Shown: positions 44,311 through 53,765, counted from the first letter of the stretch. The stretch is DNA of 64,000 nt from Alphaproteobacteria bacterium LSUCC0719 (GCA_040839025.1 JBFPJN010000004.1:124001-188000), one strand, 5' to 3'. Notes: generated from the sequence alone by a model not told the origin. Program-made: numbers and translations.

Positions 44311-45064
44311 CCCTATCAGCCTCTTTGATCTTTCCGGCAAGGTTGCATGTGTTACCGGTGCCAGCTCCGGCATCGGAATGCGCGCCGCCGATACATTGCT
44401 GGCGGCCGGCGCGCGGGTGGTCGGCGTGGCGCGTCGTGAGTCACGTCTGGCACAATGGCAGGCACAACATGGACATGATGCGGCCTTTGTCGTCGCGGAT
44501 GTTGCCGACCGGGACCATCTGGACAGGTTGAAGACCGACATCAGCACACCGTTCGGTGCGCCGGATATCATTGTCCACGCGGCGGGGGTCAATTTGCGTC
44601 AACCAGCCGATGACGTGACAGCCGAGGGGTGGGATGCCACCATTGCGCTCAATCTATCGACACCTTTCTTTCTCAGTCAGGCGCTGGTGCCGCACATGCA
44701 GGCCAGAGGGTGGGGTCGAATTGTGAATTTTGCCTCTCTACAGACGTTTCGTGCCTTTCCCGGCGGCGTTGCCTATGGCGCCAGCAAAGGTGCCATCGCG
44801 CAGCTCACCCGCGCCATGGCCGAAGCCTGGTCGCAGCATGGCATCACCGCCAACGCCATCGGTCCCGGCTTCTTTCCCACTGAACTCACCGCCCCTGTAT
44901 TCGCCGACAGCGAGCGCGCCGCACGCAATGCCGCGCAGACATGTATGAACAGGAATGGAGAGCTGAAAGATCTGGACGGGCCACTCTTGTTTCTGTGTTC
45001 CGATGCCTCGAGCTATGTGACGGGGCAGGTTCTGATGGTCGATGGGGGGTTCACGGCAAAATGA
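44303..45064 (+). CDS. Short-chain dehydrogenase (possible DHPS stereo-interconversion enzyme)
   Basis: This 253-residue SDR has the cofactor motif 'CVTGASSGIGMRAADTLLAA', 'HAAGVNLRQ', catalytic Ser near 'IVNFASLQTF' and 'GVAYGASKGAIAQL' (Tyr-x-x-x-Lys), and 'PGFFPTELT'. In Cupriavidus the HpsO/HpsP dehydrogenases equilibrate (S)- and (R)-DHPS. This gene overlaps hpsN by 8 bases and the next dehydrogenase by 4, so the three are coupled. The exact reaction is inferred. Confidence 0.82.
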   Translation: MTDPISLFDLSGKVACVTGASSGIGMRAADTLLAAGARVVGVARRESRLAQWQAQHGHDAAFVVADVADRDHLDRLKTDISTPFGAPDIIVHAAGVNLRQPADDVTAEGWDATIALNLSTPFFLSQALVPHMQARGWGRIVNFASLQTFRAFPGGVAYGASKGAIAQLTRAMAEAWSQHGITANAIGPGFFPTELTAPVFADSERAARNAAQTCMNRNGELKDLDGPLLFLCSDASSYVTGQVLMVDGGFTAK

Positions 45065-46044
45065 AGGCTCTTGTTTATGAAGGCCCGGAAAGTCTGGGAT
45101 TCCGCGACGCTCCAGACCCGGTTCCACAGGATAACGAGGTGCTTGTCCGGGTCAGTGCCTGCGGCATCTGTGGATCCGACATGCATGCCTATCTTGGACA
45201 TGACGAGCGCCGTCCGGCGCCCCTCATTCTGGGACATGAAGCAGCGGGCACCCTGTCCGGCGGCAGCCGTGACGGCGAGCGGGTGACCGTCAATCCGCTT
45301 GTCACATGCGGCAGCTGTGCCGATTGTATGGCCGGTCGCGACAATCTTTGTGCCAGCCGGCAGATCATTTCCATGCCGCCACGCCAGGGCGCATTTGCCG
45401 AATGGCTGACGATGCCCGAGACAAATATAGTCACGGTTCCCGATCATGTGCCTTTCGAAAAGGCGGCCCTGGCCGAACCACTGGCCTGCTGCTGGCACGC
45501 ATCACGCCTTGCAACCACGCTTGTGGCGGCGCATGGAGCATCGGCGCTGGTTATTGGCGGTGGCACCATCGGTCTTGGCAGCGCTCTCAGCCTCGCCAAT
45601 TTCGGTGTAGAGAACATTGTGATCCTCGAACCGACGGCAGATCGCCGGGCGATCATTGAACAGGCGGGACAACACCGGGCCCTTGACCCTGACAGGCTGG
45701 ATCCAGACAGTCAGTTCGATATTGTCATTGATGCCGTTGGCTATGCCGCGAGCCGTGCTATGGCGTGCAAACATGCGCGCCCGGGCGGGATCATCGTCCA
45801 TATCGGTCTCGGGGAAGCAAGTGGGGGGATCGACTCACGGCGGCTGACGTTGCAGGAAATCACCTTCATGGGCATCTATACCTATACATCGGAAGATTTC
45901 CGCAACACCGCGGCGGCCATCTTCAATGGTGATTTCGGCACATTGGACTGGGTGGAAATGCGTGACCTCAAGGATGGTGCCGCAGCTTTTTCCGATCTCA
46001 GAACCCACAGGGTGGCGTCGCCAAAAATTATCCTGACCCCATAG
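45061..46044 (+). CDS. Zinc-dependent medium-chain alcohol dehydrogenase
   Basis: This 327-residue MDR protein has the catalytic zinc region 'ACGICGSDMHAYLG' and 'LILGHEAAGTLSG', the structural zinc cysteines 'TCGSCADCMAGRDNLC', and a nucleotide site 'SALVIGGGTIGLGSALSLA'. It overlaps the SDR stop (ATGA). It is a candidate second DHPS dehydrogenase (HpsP-like) or a sulfolactate dehydrogenase. Its stop is followed by 81 bases before comD. Confidence 0.86.
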   Translation: MKALVYEGPESLGFRDAPDPVPQDNEVLVRVSACGICGSDMHAYLGHDERRPAPLILGHEAAGTLSGGSRDGERVTVNPLVTCGSCADCMAGRDNLCASRQIISMPPRQGAFAEWLTMPETNIVTVPDHVPFEKAALAEPLACCWHASRLATTLVAAHGASALVIGGGTIGLGSALSLANFGVENIVILEPTADRRAIIEQAGQHRALDPDRLDPDSQFDIVIDAVGYAASRAMACKHARPGGIIVHIGLGEASGGIDSRRLTLQEITFMGIYTYTSEDFRNTAAAIFNGDFGTLDWVEMRDLKDGAAAFSDLRTHRVASPKIILTP

Positions 46045-46125
46045 GCCCGGACGCCGGGTCACGGTAAGATCAAACGCACAGGAACCCGGGTTTCAATTCA
46101 CGGGACATGTTACAGAGAGAGGCAC

Positions 46126-46629
46126 ATGCAAGAGGATATCAACAAGAGGATCGTCGATGACTTTGTCGCGAATGACGTATCCTTCATCACGACAGTACCG
46201 TGCAAACAATTGGCCGGGGTCATTGCCGAGATTGATGCGCGCAAGGAAATCCACCATATCCCATCAAACAAGGAAGATGAGGGCATGGGGCTTTGCGCCG
46301 GTGCGTTCATGGGGGGCAAGCGTCCTGCAATCATCATGCAGAACACGGCCATCGGCGTGACAATCAATACCTTGGCGACGCTCACGCAATATTACCGGAT
46401 GCCGCTGCCGATGCTGATTTCCTATCGTGGTGAACTTGGCGAGCCTGTCGCGTGCCAGGTCGAGATGGCCGTTCACACAAAGGCCCTTCTGGCGCAGATG
46501 CACATCCCGACCTATCACTTCCATCAACGCAATGACGTTGAGGAGCTGGACAAGATTCTGAAATACACATTCATGTGCAACAAACCGGTCGCCATTCTGA
46601 CAGACGCGTCCTTCTGGGGAGGATATTGA
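46126..46629 (+). CDS. comD: Sulfopyruvate decarboxylase alpha subunit
   Basis: This 167-residue protein matches the N-terminal (PYR) half of TPP decarboxylases as a separate subunit: 'FVANDVSFITTVPCKQLAGV', 'HIPSNKEDEGMGLCAGAFMG', 'GKRPAIIMQNTAIG' and 'GEPVACQVEMAVH'. ComDE decarboxylates sulfopyruvate to sulfoacetaldehyde; in bacteria it serves sulfolactate breakdown. It is separated from comE by one base. AGAGG precedes the ATG. Confidence 0.9.
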   Translation: MQEDINKRIVDDFVANDVSFITTVPCKQLAGVIAEIDARKEIHHIPSNKEDEGMGLCAGAFMGGKRPAIIMQNTAIGVTINTLATLTQYYRMPLPMLISYRGELGEPVACQVEMAVHTKALLAQMHIPTYHFHQRNDVEELDKILKYTFMCNKPVAILTDASFWGGY

Positions 46630-46630
46630 G

Positions 46631-47185
46631 ATGATTCGTTCCGAGATATTGAAGGAAATCGCACCTATCCTTCGCGATCATCTGGTGGTGTGCAACATCG
46701 GCATTCCAAGCCAGGAACTGCATGCCATCGACGACCAGCCAAGCAATTTCTACATGCTGGGCACAATGGGGCTTGCGTCTTCGATTGGGTTGGGGCTTGC
46801 GCTGGCGCAGCCAAAGCCGGTCATCTCGATTGATGGTGACGGGTCGGTACTGACCAATCTGGGAACATTGCCGACCATCGCGAACAACCCGGCTGACAAC
46901 TTCATCCTGCTGATCATCGACAATGGCTCTTATGGTTCGACCGGCGATCAGCCAACCTATGCTGGCCGCAAGACATCACTCGCCAAGGTCGCCGAGGCCT
47001 GTGGTTGCGAGACCGTGATCGAATGTGCCGCCGAGGACACAGGACGAGTGCTTCAGGACGCGCTGGATTCCGGCAAGATGACGATCATTGTCTGCAAATG
47101 TGAAAGCGGCAATGCCAAGATGCCGGTGATCACAATGGACCCGGTCGTCATTCGCGATCGCTTCATGACAAGCGTCAAGGCCTAG
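46631..47185 (+). CDS. comE: Sulfopyruvate decarboxylase beta subunit
   Basis: This 184-residue TPP-binding subunit has 'LGTMGLASSIGLGLALAQPK', and the diphosphate motif 'VISIDGDGSVLTNLGTLPTI' continuing to the Mg-binding asparagine in 'IIDNGSYGSTGDQP'. It forms the enzyme with ComD. Sulfoacetaldehyde would be processed by Xsc or a dehydrogenase, neither of which is in the window. It ends the sulfonate operon; the next gene is convergent. Confidence 0.92.
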   Translation: MIRSEILKEIAPILRDHLVVCNIGIPSQELHAIDDQPSNFYMLGTMGLASSIGLGLALAQPKPVISIDGDGSVLTNLGTLPTIANNPADNFILLIIDNGSYGSTGDQPTYAGRKTSLAKVAEACGCETVIECAAEDTGRVLQDALDSGKMTIIVCKCESGNAKMPVITMDPVVIRDRFMTSVKA

Positions 47186-47204
47186 CGACCATCAGCTGAC
47201 AGGT

Positions 47205-47224
47205 GGCCGGGCGCCCGTCCGGCC
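47205..47224. terminator. Hairpin between comE and the convergent TRAP gene
   Basis: GGCCGG pairs with CCGGCC (8-9 base pairs including a G-T), lying between converging genes. There is no T tract, so termination is only plausible. Confidence 0.4.
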
Positions 47225-47251
47225 GCGCTTGCGCCGGTCATCATGGCCGGC

Positions 47252-49501
47252 TCAATCTCCATAGATCAGATTTGGCAGCCACAGGGCGATTTGCGGGAAC
47301 AGGAAGATCAGGACAAGACCGATCACCTGAATCACCATGAACTGCATCATGCCAAGATAGATATCCTTCAGATCCCAGTCCGGCACGACGCCCTTCAGGA
47401 AATAGGCCGACAGCGCCACCGGCGGGCTGAGCCAGGCAGTCTGCAGATTCACCGCGACAAGAATGCCGAACCAGACAAGATTGACGTCAAGCTTGATCAG
47501 TACCGGTATCAGGAGCGGCACGATAATCAGTACGATCGGCACCCATTCCAACGGCCATCCCAGAAGGAAGATCATCGCCATCACCATGATCAGAATCAGG
47601 GTTGGTGACAGCTGCCATGCCAGCAGAAATTCGGTGATCATGGTCGGCGTGCCAAGCCGCGAGAACACCGCACCGAAGAAATTGGACGCCGCGACAAGGA
47701 ACAGGATCAGTACGGAGATTTAAAGCGTCTTGATCAGCGCGTCATAGAACATTCGTGTTGTCAGCTTGCGGTAGGCGATGGTCAGCAACAGCGCCCCGAA
47801 CGCGCCGCATCCGGCGCCCTCGGTCGGTGTGGCCCAGCCAAACAGAATTGATCCAAGGGCAAAGGCCACCAGCGCCGAGGGCGGCACCAACCCCATGAAG
47901 AATTCATGCCACAGATCGGAAAAGAAGAATCCCCCTGGCCGCGCTGTCCGAACCCAGCGTGACGCACCATACATGATGCCGGCCCAGACAAGCGGGACGA
48001 TCAGCGAGGACAGGGGGAAGAGACCGGCCAGCGATCCTGACAATCCCATCACCATCAGGGTGAAGAGCATGATGATCGAACCAATGACCAGCACGGCCTC
48101 AAGCCAGTAATAGGGTGATGTTGGCGGCTGTTCCGCGTCAGTGAGTGTCGGTCCGAGGTCCGGGTTGAGCCAGCATCGGATCAGGGCGTAGGCGGCATAG
48201 AGACCGGCAAGCATAATGCCGGGGATGATCGCCGCCGCAAACAGATCGGTCACCGGGACTTCCAGAACAGGCCCCATCACAACCAGCATGATGGAGGGCG
48301 GGATCAGGATGCCGAGCGTACCGCCAGCGGTGATGGTGCCGGCGGCAAGCCGCACATCATACCCCGATCGATTCATCGTCTTCGCCGCCATGATGCCAAG
48401 GATCGTCACCGAGGCACCGACAATGCCGGTGGCGGCGGCAAAGATTGTGGAGACAAACAGAACCGCCAGATAGAGCGCCCCACGGGTGCGTGAAAGCATC
48501 AGCTGGACCGAGGTTAACAGCCGCTCCATCAGACCCGCCTGTTCCATCAGAATGCCCATGAAGACAAATAGCGGCACCGCGGCAAGCGTCTGTTCCAGCA
48601 TCACATTGTTGAATTGCAGACTTTGCAGATGAAAGACGAGCTTGGTGCCGAAACCCCAGGCACCGAATACGAAACCAAGGAAGATCAGGGTGAAGGAAAT
48701 TGGAAAACCGACAAAAATCGCCAGCAACATCACCGTGATCATGAAAACCCCGATCATCTGCGGTGAGACGCCGCCAGCACCCTTCAGACTGATGGCGAAC
48801 AGCGACCATTCGGGCATCGCCTTCGGGAAGAAGACATTCAGGAAAATGATTGCCAGCACCAGCGCGTAGACTGGCAGCAGGCGGATGATCCATCGCCGTA
48901 TCGACGGCGACAGATTGTGGATTGCCCGCGCCAGTTCGGCCACGCCCTGCAGAATGAGCAGTGCAATGCCGACCGGCATGGCCGTGCGCATCGGCGCCAG
49001 CGGTGCCATCAGCGCCGAATCCATGGTCAGCTCCCAGCGACTCCATGTCTTCACACTGTATTCAAACGTGATCCAGAAGAAGAACAGCATCGCCGGGAAA
49101 TAGAACAGCAGATACAGAAGACCATCGACAAGCGCCTGGGTCTGCGGCGGCCAGTTGCGGTACAGAAAGTCAGCCCGGATGTGGATGCCGCGCATCAGCG
49201 CATAACCTGCACCAAGCATGAACATGGCACCTGACAGCATGCGACTGGTGTCGTAGGCCCAGTCGGTCGGTGCCACGAACAGCTTGCGCGCCACCACCTC
49301 ATAGACCATGGCGATGATGACCGGCACAAGAAGCAGACAGGTCATCCGCCCGGCCCAGTTGTTCAGAATATCAATTCGCTAGATGATCCGGCGCATCGCC
49401 GGATGCATATCCGCGGGCGTTGCGCCGACCGTGCCGGCGCGTCGTTCCGCAATCAGTTCGTCAGCCGTTTCAAGCTGATCAATATCTGGTTCCTGTGCCA
49501 T
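47252..49501 (-). pseudogene. Fused TRAP permease DctQM with two in-frame stop codons
   Basis: The frame begins at an ATG (49501) with GGGAGGG nearby and encodes a DctQ-DctM fusion of 749 codons, but is broken at two places: TAG at 49379-49381 (codon 41) and TAA at 47720-47722 (after 'MFYDALIKTL', continuing 'ISVLILFLVAASNFFGAVFS'). Both sides of each stop stay in the same frame and retain family sequence, including DctQ 'WAYDTSRMLSGAMFMLGAGY' and DctM 'GILIPPSIMLVVMGPVLEVP'. A typical lysine codon (AAA) would fit the TAA site. Either recent nonsense mutations or a base-call problem is likely; translation from 49345 would give only a truncated protein. Confidence 0.85.
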
Positions 49502-49553
49502 GGCTTCCCTCCCCGGACCGGCATGAGTCGGCATCACCTTTCAACATGATGTG

Positions 49554-49589
49554 AAAAAGCGGTGGGCCATCCCGTGGACAGCCCACCGC
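49554..49589 (-). terminator. Intrinsic terminator after the second TRAP binding protein
   Basis: On the minus strand GCGGTGGGC and GCCCACCGC form a 9-base-pair stem (extended by TCC/GGA in the loop) followed by TTTTT. It lies just after dctP and before the fused permease, in the same place as the one in the sulfonate cluster. Confidence 0.9.
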
Positions 49590-49598
49590 GACACATGG

Positions 49599-50705
49599 TT
49601 ACTTCACACTGTCGGCAAAGGCCTTGCCGAGACCCGCATTGGATGCCTGCGCACCGGCCCAGAAGGGAACGGCGATGGCTGCGAAATCCTTTTGCGACTG
49701 CCACACCTCGGCAAAGAAGGCGTTATTTTCGGCATTTTCCTCAAGCAGGTTGCTGGCAGCCTCCATATAGGCCGGAAAGTAATCTGCCGGCGTATCATGA
49801 AGAATCACCCCGTGATTGTCGGTCAGGTCCTTGAGGGCCTTGCCGTTCTCGATGATGCGGTATGAGATGGCACGCATCAGCGAGGCATTGGCGGCAACCT
49901 CGATGGCCTTCTTCTGCGTCGGTGTCAGCGCGTCATAGACATCACCGTTCAGATACAGATCGGCGTTCACGACAACCTGATGCAGGCCCTGGAGATAATA
50001 ATGTTTCAGGACCTTCTGGAACCCGAAGATGGAGTCAGGCTTCGGACAACACCATTCGGCGGCGTCGATGGTGCCCTTTTCCAGCGCCGGCAGGATGTCA
50101 CCGCCGCCCATGGCGACCGACGCAACGCCGATATCCTTGTAGGACTGCCCCGGAATGCCGGGAGGCGTACGGAACCGGTATTTGCGGAAATCATCCATCG
50201 AATTGATCGGCTCCTTGAACCAGCCAAGTGCCTCGGGGCCAACAGGCTGCAGCATGAAGCCCTTTACATTCACACCCATCTCGTCCCACAGCCGGTCATA
50301 CAGCTCCTTGCCGCCGCCATATTGGAACCAGGACATGAAGGCGATGTTGTCGATGCCGACACCGGCACCGGCGACAGGCGAGCCGAACAGCATGGCCGCC
50401 GGATGCTTGCCCGACCAGTAATGGGTCCAGGCAAAACCGCCATCAACAAGGCCGGAATCCACCGCATCGATGATGTCACTGACACCGACAACAGCGCCTG
50501 CCGGCAGAAGCTCAAACTTCACCTCACCCTTGGTAAGGGCCTCGACATCACTTGCGAAGCTGTTGACCATGACGGCTTCATCCGCGCTCAGCGGCACCGC
50601 CAACTGGATTTTCAAGGTTGTTGCCGCCATGGCACTGGTCATCATGATTGCGCCCGCAGCAATGCCGGCGACACTCGCGCCGACAATCGTCAAGAGTTTA
50701 GACAT
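49599..50705 (-). CDS. dctP: TRAP substrate-binding protein of the second system (DctP)
   Basis: This 368-residue periplasmic protein has a Sec signal (AAGAIMMTSAMAATTL), the 'YGGGKELYDRLWDEMGVNVK' hinge and 'FRKYRFRTPPGIPGQSYKDI', matching the DctP branch for keto acids or carboxylates. The ATG at 50705 has GGGAGG 5-6 bases upstream; a longer frame to 50762 is noncoding. It lies between a GMC oxidoreductase and the DctQM gene. Its partner permease is apparently interrupted. Confidence 0.9.
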   Translation of the reverse strand: MSKLLTIVGASVAGIAAGAIMMTSAMAATTLKIQLAVPLSADEAVMVNSFASDVEALTKGEVKFELLPAGAVVGVSDIIDAVDSGLVDGGFAWTHYWSGKHPAAMLFGSPVAGAGVGIDNIAFMSWFQYGGGKELYDRLWDEMGVNVKGFMLQPVGPEALGWFKEPINSMDDFRKYRFRTPPGIPGQSYKDIGVASVAMGGGDILPALEKGTIDAAEWCCPKPDSIFGFQKVLKHYYLQGLHQVVVNADLYLNGDVYDALTPTQKKAIEVAANASLMRAISYRIIENGKALKDLTDNHGVILHDTPADYFPAYMEAASNLLEENAENNAFFAEVWQSQKDFAAIAVPFWAGAQASNAGLGKAFADSVK

Positions 50706-50811
50706 AGTGTCCTCCCTGCTCTCTATCGCCTTCGCGGTACAAAATTGATCCAACGTCGCCAAAGGCTCCGCGACGCCCTTACCTCAATCACATTCCTTTC
50801 TTTGGTCCCAC

Positions 50812-50830
50812 GCAGGTCACGTTGACCTGC
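50812..50830. promoter_or_regulatory. Inverted repeat between GMC and second dctP
   Basis: GCAGGTCA-CGT-TGACCTGC is an 8-base-arm palindrome. It could be an operator in front of dctP or a short transcript structure. It also overlaps the end of a decayed TerC fragment. Confidence 0.45.
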
Positions 50831-50950
50831 CGTTTCGCAAAAACCCGTTTGTCATGGCCATCATCATGCCGATCACCAGCGCGTTGTCCCCCGACAGGAT
50901 GATGTCGGCAAAATGAACTGCAGGATGTCGGTGATCGTCTCGAAACTCAC
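50817..50950 (-). pseudogene. Decayed TerC/YjbE fragment
   Basis: After the GMC stop the minus strand reads V-S-F-E-T-I-T-D-I-L-Q-F-I, then a +1 frame shift is needed at a run of T to give F-A-D-I-I-L-S-G-D-N-A-L-V-I-G-M. This continues about 16 residues to a TGA. The D-I-I-L-S-G-D-N core is a hallmark of TerC-family metal transporters. Only about 40 codons survive, so this is a remnant. Confidence 0.55.
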
Positions 50951-52560
50951 ATCGCATCCTCCAGCACCATCCCCGATGCCTTTTCACCGATCATGATGGA
51001 CGGCGCGTTGGTATTGCCGGATGTAATCACCGGCATGATCGAGGCATCGGCGACACGAAGCCCGTCGATACCGTGAACACGAAGCCGTGCATCGACAACA
51101 GCCATCGGATCCTGCCCCATCTTGCAGGTTCCGGTCGGGTGATAGATTGTCGTTGCCGTATTGCGTGCCCATTCCAGAATCGCCTCATCATCATCCACCG
51201 CCACTGTCGGACCAGGTGAATATTCACCCGTGATCATCGAGGCAACCGGCTCGGCCCGGCAGACCGCGCGGGCAATCTTGATGCCGGCAACAAGCGTGTC
51301 ACGATCGGTCCGTGTCGCCAGATAATTCGGGTGAATGGCGACATGGTCGTCTGGCGAGGCGGACTTCAAGGCCAGATGGCCGGTACTTTCCGGACGAAGC
51401 TGAAGCACCGAAGCGGTAAAGGCCGAAAATTTATGCGTGCCTTCACCCGGCCTGTCGGCGCTGAACGGCTGGATATGAAACTGGATATCGGGTGTTTCCA
51501 GTTCAGGGCGGGTTTTCAGGAACGCCGTGCCAAGGCTTGCCGCCATTGCCATCGGCCCGGTGCGCCGCATCGCATATTCCAGCGCAATGCCAAGATATTG
51601 CAGCGGGTGACGGGTCTCGCTGTTGATCGTGCTGGCCGTGGTCTGATAGACGGGCCGCGCCTGAAGATGATCCTGAAGATTCTTGCCGACCCCCGGCAGG
51701 TCCCTGACCAGCGTAATACCATGCTGCCGCAATTCGGACCCGGCGCCAATTCCCGACAGCATCAGAAGATGAGGTGACCCAAGAGAGCCGGCAGACAGGA
51801 TCACTTCATGCCGCGCCCGAACGTCAACAAGGTCGGTGCCGCGCCGCACCTGAATGCCGACAGCACGCCGCCCCTCCAGGATCAGCCTCTCGGTCTGCGC
51901 CCCGGTGAAGATATGCAGATTGCCACGGTTGCGAGCCGGCTTCAAAAAGGCGGCCGCGCTGCTGCATCGGCGGCCATTGCGCATTGTCATCTGGAAATAG
52001 CCGACGCCTTCCTGATCCTCGGTGTTGTAGTCAGAGGTATATGGATAGCCAAGCGACGTCGCCGCCTCGACCCAGGCATCGATCACCGGACGTTTCAGGC
52101 GGTTTGCCACAACATTCAGCGGACCGCCCTTGCCCCTGACATCGGATGCGGGGTCCGGCTCCGGTCCATTGCCTTCCCAGTTCTCCATACGGCGGAACAG
52201 CGGCAATACATCGTCCCAGGCCCAGCCGATATTGCCAAGCTGGCGCCAATGATCGAAATCCTGCGGCTGTCCGCGCACGAAAAGAAGGCCATTGATGGAA
52301 CTGCTGCCGCCAAGAACACGTCCACGCGGCCAGTTGATGGCGCGGCCATTCAGACCCGGATCAGGTTCCGTTCGATAACACCAGTCGGTTGCCGGGTTGC
52401 CCATCGTCTTGAAATAGCCGACAGGAATATGAATCCACGGGTTTGTATCACGCCCGCCAGCCTCGAACAGCGCCACCTGATACCGTCCATCCTGCGACAG
52501 GCGATTCGCCAGCACACAGCCAGCCGAACCGGCACCAACAATGATAAAATCAAATTCCAT
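50947..52560 (-). CDS. GMC-family flavin oxidoreductase (second copy)
   Basis: This 537-residue protein starts [20 protein letters not shown], has 'RGRVLGGSSSINGLLFVRGQ', 'GVGKNLQDHLQARPVY' and the C-terminal 'YHPTGTCKMGQDPMAVVDAR'. It is a paralogue of the gene at 31.0 kb, with which it shares the overall GMC architecture. It oxidises an unknown alcohol with FAD. The TRAP system downstream may import its substrate or a related acid. Confidence 0.9.
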   Translation of the reverse strand: MEFDFIIVGAGSAGCVLANRLSQDGRYQVALFEAGGRDTNPWIHIPVGYFKTMGNPATDWCYRTEPDPGLNGRAINWPRGRVLGGSSSINGLLFVRGQPQDFDHWRQLGNIGWAWDDVLPLFRRMENWEGNGPEPDPASDVRGKGGPLNVVANRLKRPVIDAWVEAATSLGYPYTSDYNTEDQEGVGYFQMTMRNGRRCSSAAAFLKPARNRGNLHIFTGAQTERLILEGRRAVGIQVRRGTDLVDVRARHEVILSAGSLGSPHLLMLSGIGAGSELRQHGITLVRDLPGVGKNLQDHLQARPVYQTTASTINSETRHPLQYLGIALEYAMRRTGPMAMAASLGTAFLKTRPELETPDIQFHIQPFSADRPGEGTHKFSAFTASVLQLRPESTGHLALKSASPDDHVAIHPNYLATRTDRDTLVAGIKIARAVCRAEPVASMITGEYSPGPTVAVDDDEAILEWARNTATTIYHPTGTCKMGQDPMAVVDARLRVHGIDGLRVADASIMPVITSGNTNAPSIMIGEKASGMVLEDAM

Positions 52561-53095
52561 TCCAAACCCCAGATATCGACACCACCACCATCATATTCTT
52601 CAGGTTTTTTTCATTTTATTCAATACAATAGAGGGACGCACACATGGGTAAGCAACGCAAGCCCCTGTCAGTCACAATAAAGGGAGGTGGCAGGGTTTTA
52701 CCCGGTCTCGGCAAGCGTATGTTGGCGGCGCGCCTCCTCAAGCGCCCTGACGGCAAGAACGGCCACCAGATAATAGGCTGAAAACTGGTCCAGCAGCGTG
52801 TCGGTCAAAGGTGTATCGGCATCTCCCGAATGGGGGGACGTCCCGCCACCGTCACGGCTGCCGGATGATGGAGAATCCGATTGGTCTTCCCTTTCGGTCA
52901 TGCCATGTCTGCCATACTGCCACTCATTCCCCGATCCCTTGTTCCGCCCCGGGCACCTCCCTCCAGTGTCAACGCCAGCGCCGTTACACGTCAAGACACG
53001 CGTTGCATCCATTCACCTGCGGCAATGCCCCGCTGTTACCGGCCCGGCTTTACCGCTATTCTGCGGTCACGTCATCACGCTTTGGAGTGTTCATC
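52561..53095. other. Intergenic region, possibly one small gene
   Basis: About 535 bases separate the GMC gene from the oxygenase gene on the opposite strand. It holds a possible small minus-strand gene (52698-52901). Other open frames overlap and are unconvincing. I see no terminator or repeat. Confidence 0.5.
52698..52901 (-). CDS. Possible small hypothetical protein
   Basis: A frame of 67 codons from an ATG at 52901, with an acidic/serine-rich start and a helix near the end ('DQFSAYYLVAVLAVRALEEA'). The Shine-Dalgarno sequence is poor and the frame extends further (to 53012), so evidence is limited. Translation upstream of the GMC gene is possible. Confidence 0.35.
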   Translation of the reverse strand: MTEREDQSDSPSSGSRDGGGTSPHSGDADTPLTDTLLDQFSAYYLVAVLAVRALEEARRQHTLAETG

Positions 53096-53743
53096 ATGGC
53101 CACGCCCCCACCCCCCGAGGGACAACCGCAATTCCTGAATCTCTGGCCAACTCAATTCATGCGAATCCGGCTTCCCGGTGCCGAAATGGCAAACCCCGCG
53201 CTGTCGGCGGCGATCATGGAGCGCAATGCCGAGATCGATGATATGACGGTTGATTACACGGCCGACAATCTGTTCACCATGGATCACCCGGCAATACAGT
53301 GGCTGCGACAATGCTGTGACCGGGCCGTCCTCGATTACGCGACCGCAGCCGGCATCGACTATCAGCTTGAATGGACACTTCAGGGCTGGGGCAATGTGAA
53401 TTTCCGCGGGGATTACCACAATCTTCACAACCACCCGCATTCCTGGCTGTCGGGGACCTATTATGTGAATGTTCCCGACCAGAGCGACGCGGAAACCTAT
53501 CGGTCAGACCTCAATCCGGCATCAATCAGCTTCTTCGATCCGCGGCCACAGGCCAACATGAATGCCATCCGGGGCGACGGGCAGGTCGATCCGGAACATC
53601 GGATCCTTCCAAGTGGCGGCGATCTGTTGCTGTGGCCGGCCTTCCTGCATCATCTGGTGCATCCGAACATGGCCGAGGTGCCGCGGATTTCGGTATCTTT
53701 CAACGTCGTGCTGAAATGGAAACCAGACTATATCCCGCGCTGA
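53096..53743 (+). CDS. 2OG-Fe(II) oxygenase, TIGR02466-like
   Basis: This 215-residue protein has the putative 2-oxoglutarate oxygenase pattern: 'YHNLHNHPHSWLSGTYYVNV' (proximal His and following strand) and 'LLLWPAFLHHLVHPNM' with the distal His, then 'RISVSFNVVLKWK' with the Arg that may bind 2-oxoglutarate. Substrate unknown. GGAG lies 8 bases before the ATG at 53096. It is convergent with the FDH operon's terminal protease gene. Confidence 0.83.
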   Translation: MATPPPPEGQPQFLNLWPTQFMRIRLPGAEMANPALSAAIMERNAEIDDMTVDYTADNLFTMDHPAIQWLRQCCDRAVLDYATAAGIDYQLEWTLQGWGNVNFRGDYHNLHNHPHSWLSGTYYVNVPDQSDAETYRSDLNPASISFFDPRPQANMNAIRGDGQVDPEHRILPSGGDLLLWPAFLHHLVHPNMAEVPRISVSFNVVLKWKPDYIPR

Positions 53744-53765
53744 TCGCCACCGGTCGGGTGCCCGA

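Noticed and set aside
47252-49501. Stop codon reassignment or readthrough in the TRAP permease
   Set aside because: TAG and TAA both end normal neighbouring genes (for example comE with TAG and dctP with TAA), so a recoded code is unlikely.
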